From Oscillospiraceae bacterium (GTDB taxonomy: Bacteria > Bacillota_A > Clostridia > Oscillospirales > JAAYXM01), in assembly GCA_017408185.1 (NCBI GenBank), contig JAFQVE010000346.1, positions 1 to 17,993 on the forward strand: DNA of 17,993 nt, written 5' to 3'. The notes under the pieces were generated by a model. The model had not been told where the DNA came from. It saw nothing but the letters and a program-made list of their open reading frames with translations, and ran no database searches. Shown one piece after another: positions 6,568-15,900 of this stretch (its first letter is position 1; each line of letters starts with the position of its first letter). Position numbers and translations under genes: made by a program.

Positions 6568-8082
6568 ATGAGTAACCTTAAAATAGGATGGGCTGAAACC
6601 GATATAACCCCAGATAAGAAGGTTTCTCTATTCGGTCAGTTTGCAGAAAGAATTTCCGAATATATTGAGAAACCTCTTACTGCTACAGCTCTCGCCATTG
6701 ATTCCGGTGAGAACAGTGTTATTTTTTGTTCTTGCGATCTGGAAGGAGTTGCGTGGAATTTACTCTTAGCCGTGCGAGAGAGATTAATTGCAGAAAACGT
6801 CGAGTTTAATCCTCAAAACATAATTTTAAATGCCATTCACACACATACCGGATATGGTTACGGTGGTACCCAGCGCTCACAGCTTAACAAAAAAGGCGTT
6901 ATAGACAACTATAAAGAAATAATTGGAGATTACCTCTCTCCCGGACAAATATACATAGAAAAGGTCGCAGTTTCGGATAACAAGGATGTGGCAACCAATG
7001 AGGAAAATTTCGCCCTTTTGGTCGATAAAATCTCCTTCGTGGTAAAAGAGGCATGGGCGAATCGTTCTCTTGGTTATCTTTCTAACGCCTTTGGGCGTGT
7101 ACCTGTAGGAATGTGCAGAAGAGCTGTATATTCCGATAACACGGCACAAATGTGGGGAGATACAAACACAGCAGTATTTACCGAACTCGAAAGCGGAAAC
7201 GATTCCGGCATGGAGCTTTTGTATGTTTTCGATGAAAACAAGCAACTTACAGGTATAATTTCAAATATTGCCTGTCCTGCTCAGTGCGTTCAGCACCGAC
7301 ATTTTATTTCTCCGGATTTTTGGGGCGAGGTTAAATTGCGTCTTCGCAATCATTTTGGTGAGCATTTATATCTGTTGCCTCAATGTTCTGCTGCAGGCGA
7401 TCAGTGTCCGGTTGATCTTATCCGTTGGGTAGAACCCGAAAGTGACATCAACGATCCAAACTGTGTGCGCCATAATCCCCCAAAACGCAAGGCTGACCCG
7501 CCTATGTTTGATCTTTCTGGTATGAAATTAACAGGAAGACGCATCGCAAATGAAATCATTCAGGTGTTGGAAGATGGACTCAACCTCGCTCAGACCGATG
7601 TTCCCTTTGAACACAGGATTATAAATATGCCTCTTCCGCTCCGCCGTGCAACACTTTCGGATAAGTTGGCAGCCGAAAAAGCAATCCGCGAATATTTCCG
7701 TACAAAAAAAGACAATATCGACTACATAGACATTGCTAAACTGCAAATTCATTTTGGAATTCTTCAAAGATTCGAGTTGCAAGATTCTGTGGATTGTCTC
7801 GAAACGGAAATTCATATTATCAGGATAGGAAATATAGCTTTTGCCACAAATCCCTTTGAGCTTTTTCTGGATTACGGCAATCTAATAAAGGCAAGGGCTT
7901 GCTGTGAGCAAACATTTATCGTCCAGCTTGCCAACGGTACCGAAGGATATCTGCCAACCCGAAAAGCAGAAATTCACGGTCATTATAGCGCCTTTATTTC
8001 AAGCGGTCAGGTTGGTCATGAAGGTGGAGATTTGCTTGTACGACAAACTTTAACGAACCTAAATGAAATGTTTGTTAAATAG
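6568..8082 (+). CDS. Neutral/alkaline ceramidase-family amidase, cytosolic
   Basis: A 504-residue protein with the N-terminal signature of the neutral ceramidase superfamily: KIGWAETDITP at 5-15, a bound-metal motif HTHTG at 91-95, QHRHFISPDFWGE at about 242-254, and the QCSAAGDQCP turn at 272-281. Known members are zinc amidases that hydrolyse the N-acyl bond of ceramide. Many bacterial homologues are uncharacterised and lie in carbohydrate loci. There is no signal peptide and no obvious lipid-binding tail, so ceramide as substrate is doubtful; an N-acylated sugar is a reasonable alternative (inference). The start ATG 6568 has AGGAG at 6554-6558. It lies 22 bases after the propeller gene, in the same operon. 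Confidence 0.8.
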   Translation: MSNLKIGWAETDITPDKKVSLFGQFAERISEYIEKPLTATALAIDSGENSVIFCSCDLEGVAWNLLLAVRERLIAENVEFNPQNIILNAIHTHTGYGYGGTQRSQLNKKGVIDNYKEIIGDYLSPGQIYIEKVAVSDNKDVATNEENFALLVDKISFVVKEAWANRSLGYLSNAFGRVPVGMCRRAVYSDNTAQMWGDTNTAVFTELESGNDSGMELLYVFDENKQLTGIISNIACPAQCVQHRHFISPDFWGEVKLRLRNHFGEHLYLLPQCSAAGDQCPVDLIRWVEPESDINDPNCVRHNPPKRKADPPMFDLSGMKLTGRRIANEIIQVLEDGLNLAQTDVPFEHRIINMPLPLRRATLSDKLAAEKAIREYFRTKKDNIDYIDIAKLQIHFGILQRFELQDSVDCLETEIHIIRIGNIAFATNPFELFLDYGNLIKARACCEQTFIVQLANGTEGYLPTRKAEIHGHYSAFISSGQVGHEGGDLLVRQTLTNLNEMFVK

Positions 8083-8162
8083 TCATTAAAAAACAACGGA
8101 ACTTTGTCCGTCAGAATATATAAAAAACAGAAAAACTCAAAACAACTAAGGACGTGAATATT

Positions 8163-9743
8163 ATGTATATAGCAATGGATATGGGAACCTCTAACACAAG
8201 ATTGTGGTTGTGCAGAGGCGATAAAGTTATTTCCGCCAAAAAGGGCGCTTTCGGCGCAGGTAGCACCAAAAGTCACAGCAGAGAATATCTATTTAACAGT
8301 CTCAGATCACTTATTGATGAGTTGCTTTCAGAAAGTAGCGTTTCTGCTTCTGAATTAAAGTGTATAATGGTTTCGGGAATGGCGGGAAGCGAAATCGGAC
8401 TTTGCGATATTTCGCATATACCTTTGCCTGCTGATATTTATACCCTTGCTGACAATGTAACATCAAAAGCTTTCCCGGAGATTACGGAGATTCCCTTTGT
8501 TTTTGTTCCTGGGCTCAAAAAGATGGATGGAGAAAATCTCGCAGATATAATGCGCGGCGAAGAAACCGAGGTTGCGGGAATTCTTAACCTGATGAACTTG
8601 CAAGAAGATTGTCTTCTCGTTCTTCCCGGCACACATAATAAGATTATAAGCGTCTCAAAATCCGGTGAAATTACGGATTTTCACACAACCTTTAGCGGAG
8701 AGCTGATAAATGGAATTATAAACAATTCTGTTTTGACCGGAGACGTTTCACATGAGTTTGAAATAAACCAAGCCGCCATTTTTGCCGGAAGTGAGTATGC
8801 AAAGAAATATGGCACCAACGCTGCTCTTTTCCACATCAGAGTGATGATGAAAAATGGAAAAGATACTGATTATCTCTCATCCTTTCTGTATGGTGCAGTA
8901 ATTGGGAAGGACACTCTGCTTATTCATCGCCTGGCGGGAAGTAAGAGAATATACATCGGTGGCAGAAAGAATCTGCGTCGGGCACATGCGTTTCTACTCG
9001 GCGAAGAAAATGTTACTGAGTTTCACGAAGACATAGCGAACAGTGCGGTGCTTTCCGGACTTATTCAGATATATAAGCTCATCTCCGCCCGCGATGAAAG
9101 AGCAAGGATATTGTCCTCAATAGAAAAAGAAAAGCTTATCGCTATTATACGTGCTCCGGAAAAGCAAAGCTTTATCCCGGCAATGCAAGCATTGTATGAC
9201 GGCGGTGTGCGCCTTGCCGAAATTACCTATGACCGTACACGCAAGCAATCTGCGGAATTTACTGCAAATCTTATAAAATCAGCTGTTGAAACCTTTGGTG
9301 AGGATATGTTCATCGGTGCAGGAACTGTCACAACTCCCGAAGAAGTTATGCTTACATATAACGCCGGCGGAAAGTTTATTATTTCGCCAAACTGTGATGC
9401 AGAAATTATAAAGCTTACAAAAAAACTCGGCCTTGTTTCAATTCCTGCTGCATTTACGCCTACCGAGATTGCAGACGCAATTAAAGCGGGTGCTGATTTC
9501 GTAAAGCTCTTCCCTGCAGATCAGGTCAGCGCAGGGTATGTAAAGGCAGTATCTGCCCCGCTTTCCGATGCAAAGCTTCTCGCCGTAGGCGGTGTTGATG
9601 TAAGCAATGCCGGCGAGATGATAAAAAGAGGCTTTTGCGGGGTGGGTATCGGTTCTAACTTATATGATAAAAAACTGATACAGGAGGGCAAATTCACAGA
9701 GCTTTCCGAGCTTGCAAAGGCATATGCAGAAGCTGTTAAATAA
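8163..9743 (+). CDS. Fused 2-dehydro-3-deoxygalactonokinase / KDPG(al) aldolase
   Basis: A 526-residue two-enzyme fusion. Residues 1-310 match DgoK-type kinases: the actin-fold phosphate loop MDMGTSNTR at 5-13, SGMAGSE, and PGTHNK with DFHTTFSGE in the middle. Residues about 313-526 are a class I KDPG/KDPGal aldolase: Glu353 in LAEITYDRT, GAGTVT at 385-390, the Schiff-base Lys448 in FVKLFPADQ, and the phosphate-binding VGGVD near 475-479. Together they would phosphorylate 2-keto-3-deoxy-galactonate or -gluconate and cleave the product to pyruvate and glyceraldehyde-3-phosphate. The kinase is usually about 290-300 residues and the aldolase about 205-215, so both halves appear complete. ATG 8163 is 10 nt after AAGGA; the GTG at 8154 is too close to that site. 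Last gene of the operon. Galacto versus gluco specificity cannot be told. Confidence 0.92.
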   Translation: MYIAMDMGTSNTRLWLCRGDKVISAKKGAFGAGSTKSHSREYLFNSLRSLIDELLSESSVSASELKCIMVSGMAGSEIGLCDISHIPLPADIYTLADNVTSKAFPEITEIPFVFVPGLKKMDGENLADIMRGEETEVAGILNLMNLQEDCLLVLPGTHNKIISVSKSGEITDFHTTFSGELINGIINNSVLTGDVSHEFEINQAAIFAGSEYAKKYGTNAALFHIRVMMKNGKDTDYLSSFLYGAVIGKDTLLIHRLAGSKRIYIGGRKNLRRAHAFLLGEENVTEFHEDIANSAVLSGLIQIYKLISARDERARILSSIEKEKLIAIIRAPEKQSFIPAMQALYDGGVRLAEITYDRTRKQSAEFTANLIKSAVETFGEDMFIGAGTVTTPEEVMLTYNAGGKFIISPNCDAEIIKLTKKLGLVSIPAAFTPTEIADAIKAGADFVKLFPADQVSAGYVKAVSAPLSDAKLLAVGGVDVSNAGEMIKRGFCGVGIGSNLYDKKLIQEGKFTELSELAKAYAEAVK

Positions 9744-9876
9744 TAAGTCCTCATATTTCATAAAAAGTGCATAAAACCATAACTGGCAGTAAACTGGTGG
9801 TTTGCACAGTCATGGAAGTGGCTAATACAGGTTTAATCCCCACAAGGGGTATCGAGATTTAAGCACCTACAAGCTT
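9744..9876 (+). other. Structured-looking 3' untranslated segment, possible small RNA
   Basis: About 130 non-coding bases between the kinase-aldolase stop and the terminator. Possible helices: AAACCA (9774-9779) with TGGTTT (9798-9803), a tight CCCC-ACAA-GGGG hairpin at 9838-9849, and an enclosing AGGT (9829-9832) with ACCT (9865-9868). The segment then runs into the terminator stem. This could be a stable 3'-UTR or a processed small RNA. No known RNA family is recognised. Confidence 0.3.
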
Positions 9877-9919
9877 AGGGGCTTCCTCACTAAAAAAGTG
9901 AGGAAGCCCCTGGTTTTTG
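9877..9919 (+). terminator. Intrinsic terminator between convergent transcription units
   Basis: A perfect 14-bp stem, AGGGGCTTCCTCAC (9877-9890) with GTGAGGAAGCCCCT (9898-9911), a TAAAAAA loop, and a T-rich tail GGTTTTTG on the plus strand. It ends the rightward catabolic operon. In the leftward direction the stem is shared, but no T-run follows it, so it would be a weaker stop for the giant gene that ends at 9926. Confidence 0.92.
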
Positions 9920-9925
9920 TGTAGA

Positions 9926-12900
9926 TTATTTTACATAATCCAAAATTCTCTTGATGAGGACCGCAACCTCAGCTCGGGTTGTATGATCAGCGGGAGCGAT
10001 AAACCCGTTCTTGCCGTTGACAAGACCTGCGGTTATAAGTGCCTTTACGGCATCCTTTGCATAGTCGGAAACATCTGCAATATCCGGGTATTCTACCTCA
10101 CGGGCTTCAAGTTCGATGCCAATAGCCTTAAGCGCGCGGCAGACTATTACCATCATATCCTGACGGGTGATGGAATTTCGCGGAGCATATTTGTTGTCAC
10201 CTATGCCACCTACGATTCCTGTATTTCTTGCTATTGCAAGCTCGGTTGCGAAATAGTCAGACGCGTTGACATCTGCAAAGTTCTCTGTATTATTAGATGT
10301 AAGGTTAAATGCGCGAACAAGCAGCAGCGCAAAGTCTGCACGGGTGATGTTCGCAGCAGGAGAGAACGTACTTGCAGTCGTGCCCTTTATTACTCCATCT
10401 ACTGCAAGAGCGTTTATTGCATTCTCTGCCCAGGCATAGCTTCCGAGGTCTGTGAAACGGATAGTATCCGTTTCACCGGATGCATCCGGTGCGTTTTCGA
10501 CTTCGGTCTCAGTATTATCAGCGACCCCCGCATCGTCGGTCTCGTCAGCGTTTGTTGCAGGTTTGTCGGTCGGTGCGGTTCCACCACCACCTCCCCCACC
10601 ACCTACAGAAGTGTCGGTGCTTCCTGTTGAAGGAGCTTCTGTGGATTCGTTCTTACTTCCTGTTGTGCGTCCATAAACCGTTATATTAAAGTGGGTTGTT
10701 GCCTCTCTGCCGTCACTGTCGCGCGCGGTTATTGCTACGTGGTTTTCCCCAACCTGGCTGTCATCCGGTTTCCACGTCACAACTCCGGTTTCCGAATTGA
10801 AGCTTGCACCTCTTGGAAGTGTCTCTCCGATATACGTTATCGTTTTTCCATCAAGTGGGCTTTCTGCATTAACTTCTACTGTCACTGTGCTTCCTGCACT
10901 TGTTGCCGCGTTATTGACCACATCAAATATCGGTGACGAATCATCACTTTCCGATACGGGAATTCTAAAGTTATCACCTATCGACATGTTGTAGATGTAC
11001 CCTTCCTCTGGCTTATACGCATCAACATAGCTTCTGATGTTTGTTACATTACCTGTATCAAGACGAACGGTATCCTCCGAAAGCTTCTCTGCACCGAGAA
11101 TTTCATAGGCTGCATTCTCAACGCCGTCGTTTTCGATGAATATCCATCTTCCAACTATATTGGAAAGTGCCTTTTCATCAACTGCAGTATTGGTTACCTT
11201 GATATCGATGAAGTTTTCGAAATCGCCGAATTCGGTTTCTCCGTCAAAACCTGCAACCATTCCTGTATATGCGCTTACCTCATCGGTTTTTTCTCCGATA
11301 AGATCGCCGTCGTTCACATATCTGCTGAGTATCTCTCCCTTGTCGTTTATCGAATAATATCCGATAAAGCCGCGGAAATCAAAGAGATTGTCAATTCTGA
11401 GTGTTCTTTCGTTATCCTCAGAATAGACGATATAATCTATTCTCTTTCCTCCAACATGAGTTACCTTTATTGCGCGAACAGATGGATCATTATCAGAAAT
11501 TCCTTCAACTGCGCATTTTTCAATGCTCTCAATATAGCGGTTATTGCGATAAGGTTCAAATACCGTTGCATAAAGGCTATCGATATTGTTCCCCTTATTC
11601 TGAACAAGGAGATAATCGAAGGTTTCGGGAAGAACATCGCTGGAATCCTTTCTCGGAGTGGGTCCGCCGACTATTGCGACCTCGCTCGGAGTGAAACTGT
11701 TAAGCTGAGTGAGTCGCAGACGGATTCCGTCACCATTCAAAACTGCATCGCGGTAATCCACAACATCAAATTCAACTGCGAATTCCGAACTCGGCGCTCT
11801 GTCGCGACGAACCTTGCTCATCCAGCTGTATCCGCGCGGGAAATATGTTTCATAATCCCATAAATCCTGAGTGTGAGGATCTTGACCGGGCATTTTTAAG
11901 AGATATGGGTTGCCGTTTGCATCCTTCCAGTTTCCTTTAAGATCCTGATACGGTACATCAACGCCAACATATTCCTGACCGTCCTGACCAACACCTGAAA
12001 CGAAGGTACCAACCCAGTTGCCGTTTTCATCCTTCTGCTCTATCATATTATCAAGACCGCTTACAGCAACAGCATTTTCAGCTTGAGAATGGAAGCTATA
12101 GGTATGAACATCTCCGCCTGTTATACGGAAGAAATCCAATGTATAGGAATTTTCGTCATCAACCTTTACCATAACGAGGGTTCTGCGATAATTTTCCGCT
12201 TCATTATATGAGCAACTTGCATCAACATCAATAAGCTTAACCTGCTTGGTATCATCGAAATGGAGCGGAACACCGTTATTAATTGTTCCCTTTATCGAAT
12301 TCTTTTCGTTTATGGTTACGGTATTATGCGAAATCGTTGCATTATGCCACTGATAACGGTTTGCATCCTTGCCTGTTCGCTCTGGGTATCCGTTATCCGG
12401 AGCGATGTTGAGACCAAACGCCTCAAGACCGAGGTTTAAGTTATCCTGATGCGAATGACTCTTTGCTGCGCCAAAATAAAGCCATGCATCGCGCAAAGTG
12501 TTTTTCTGGTCTGCTGCAGATGCGGATAAATAGTTTCCGCCGTCGCGAAGGATCGCAAAGCCATAGCCTGCCAACATTTCGTTCTTCTGTTCAGGGTTAT
12601 CAGTAACAATTTTTTTGATTTCCGACTGGAGACTTTCGGGATTCTTTGTAAGTATACTATAATGAAGATCGCTGAGATTGTATTTGTTTTTCTGATAGAT
12701 ATACTGTGCAATTTCGGCTCCGAAGTCAGTATCTTTATAGTTCTGGAATGCATAAAGGAATGCATTCAGATCTCCGGACATACCTGTCATTGCAGGGCTT
12801 GAGCTATCACCTATCTGTGCGAGCTGATTATTTACAAGTATCTTCTTTTTGAAGCCCGTGAACATCTTTGCAAATTTCGGATGCTCCCAAAGATTATAAT

Positions 12901-15900
12901 TTTCATCACCTTTATAAGCCTCAAGGTACTCACTTATCTCAAAAAGTCTCGTGTACCAATATGCATTATAGTTATCTCCGCTTTCTGTTCCCAATCCATC
13001 ACGGCTTACCTCATCAATAAGCTGAGGAAGAACATTACCGCCCTGAGGTCTTGCTGAATCAAGATCTCCTGCAGCATAAATCCATTTAACCATCTCCGAG
13101 CTTTCGGGTTCTTCGTTGAGTGCAACTGCGCAGGAGGCTGCAAGACGTTGTGGCATACCGAAGTTTCCGAAAAGTCGGTGAGTCTTTATACCTTCGAAGC
13201 ATTCAAGGATAACACCGTGTTTCCAGTTTCTCCAGATATCATCTCCTGTTTCCTTCTTGTTTTCAAGCCCGAGCTCCGCTGCCTTTGAGGAAAGGAAGCT
13301 TATTACCTGCGTGTCATCCTTCATCGGGAATAGTGCATCGGTTGCAAGAACGAATGATGAAAACGACTCAACATCAGTTATCTGGTTTGTGAAATAACCT
13401 GAGGCATTATTATTGATTCTTGTGCCATCTTTTTTATACTGATACTGCAAATCATATTCCGGAAGAAGATCTGCTATCCTGTCAAGAAGAATAGCCCCTG
13501 CCCTTCCGTATCGCTCATCGTCGGTATAAACATATGCCATTGCAAGATTATATACAATGCCGCTTAAATTATTTGTAAGCTTCATCATATAGTTTGCAAT
13601 ATAGCAGGTTATTTCTATATCGCCGGTTGCGATTCTGTAGTTATTGCCGTTTTCATCAACCGGACGGTATCCCCAACCGTCGTCAACGCCCCAACCTTCA
13701 ACTGTTTCACCGGGACGAAGACCTCGACCGTTGTTGAGAGTTACATTAACTCCGGGTTCTCCGCCATATTCTGGAAGAACCTGTTCTCCGATTTCGGGAT
13801 ACAGCTCGTTGATGTAAGCATTCTTACCCTCACCGGATGCAACCTTTTCTGCATTAACCGCTTTTGCGCGGTCTGCATCATAAATGCCGTTTTCATCAAG
13901 ACCATACTGATAAAGCGTTGCAAAGTCATTAGACGGGAATAGGCGCTTACATATCGTACACTGTATCTTCCATGGTCGATTAATCGGATTATATGCCCAT
14001 CCGCCGTAACCGCCGCTTGTTGAGCCTTCAACGTCGCCTCCGCAATAGCGGCAGTATTTATAATATTCCGAATCATCAGAATGAGTTACCTGGCGGGCAC
14101 GCGGAATACCTTCGCGCGGAATACGATCATAAAGTACTGCATAGTTTGTTACATATGCATCCGCCGCTTCTACTGCGGTATTTCTTGCCGATTTTGCCCA
14201 GGAATATTTCTGAATATTTTCCTTTGCAATTTTGCGTTTTTCATATGTGTAGTATGAAGGCTCGCTCTTGCTCTGATCGAGTGTTACCTTTATATCCGCG
14301 GTAACATCAATCTCATCACCACGGAAGAAAGCCTCAGCCCGCAATACTGCATCACCGGGAGCCGCTCCCGTTATTGTTCCATCCTCTGCGACCTTCAGAA
14401 GCCCGCCAAGTTCCGAGAAGACAACAGGGTTATTCCATGGAACTCTTACCTTATTGCCGCTTTTCATGAATGCGATAAGCTGAGCCTTCTTTGTTTCTCT
14501 TACGTAGATTTCCGAAGGCACTTCAATCGTGGCAGATTCAATGCCCGTATCGTCATACGCATTAACACTTATCGTTCCTGAATATACCTTTCCGCCATAT
14601 GTTGCAGAAGCACTTACATCAACATCACCGTCAGTAATCGCTGTTATCGTACCGTCTGCTGCAATTTCTGCAATAGCAGAATCTGCAGAGCTGTAGGAAA
14701 TGCTGTCGAACACCTTGTCAGAGGCTTCTCCATTAAGCTTTTTAATTGCAACATTGAGTTTTGTCTGTCCCGGAACATTCGGATCTGTATATTCGATAAC
14801 CTTTTCATCGGGATAAAGCAAAATATATTCGCTCTCTTCGCGGTTATCCGCCGGGAATGCACCGATAAGAACAGAATCCTCGCCGCTTATCAATCGGAAC
14901 GAACCGACGGAGCCATAAGCATATTCCCAGTCTGAGCTGTGTTCTTTAAGAGAGGAGCAATCGGATTCAAAGGTTATGATATAATATCCCGGCTCCTTGA
15001 TACGGAAGTTCTTAACAATATTCGGCTCCGTAACTATATCCTTGAAGTAGCTCGGGTTATATGCGATTGCTGCATCATAGCAGTTATATTCACCGACCTT
15101 ATCCTCTGCTTTGAGAGATGACCCATTCTTTGACAAATATACATTGATATCACCTGCGAAATCCGTCGCCGCATTCCACATTTCCATATCATATACACCT
15201 GCTTCCGGGAAGAGAACCTCAAAGGATATATACTGACCATGGCGGATAGCTACATTTCCCGGTCTTGCTCTTCTGAAGGAATCATTCTCTGTATCGCCGC
15301 TTCCGCCGAAGAAACGGTATATCCCGTCTGTCTTATCAAAATTAACAAGTGTAAAGGATTTTCCCGATCCTCCTCCGATTCCGCAGTCAGAAAGCTTTGC
15401 GCCGAAATCGACATAATAGGAAGTCCCTCTTGCGCTCTTAAGCGCAAGATACGGCTTTTTCGCATAAACTGTACGAGTGCCGATGGTTGCAGTTGCCGTT
15501 ACCTCAAGCTCGCCGCTTGAAACATCGGTGATTGCACCTGTCGATGTATCGATCTTCGCAACATCTTCATCTGAGATTGAATATGTTACGGAAAGCCTCG
15601 AAATATCATCCGTACGGCTACCATCGGACATAATTCCGTAAATCTTCGGTTGCGAGCCGACTATATCCTCCATACCGACAGACATAAGGACAGTTCCTTT
15701 TGTATCGCCGGATACAAGCGTAAACGAGCCTATATATCCGAAACCACCGTTCGGTACAAAGGTAATGACATACTTCTTACATTCAAGAAGTTCAACATTT
15801 CCGGTTACAGTTGTATTGCTGCCGGAAGTATTCTTGCAATCAAAGCTTCCTGCCTTTTCTCCAAGGCTTGAGGAATTATAGGTATCTGCATCATTTATAT

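Noticed and set aside
9829..9868. CRISPR-repeat-like piece with a CCCC/GGGG hairpin
   Set aside because: It resembles some repeat hairpins, but only one copy exists, with no spacers and no cas genes.
9917..10630. A 237-codon plus-strand ORF
   Set aside because: It is the complement of the SLH repeats of the giant protein and is Cys-rich, low-quality sequence with no ribosome binding site.
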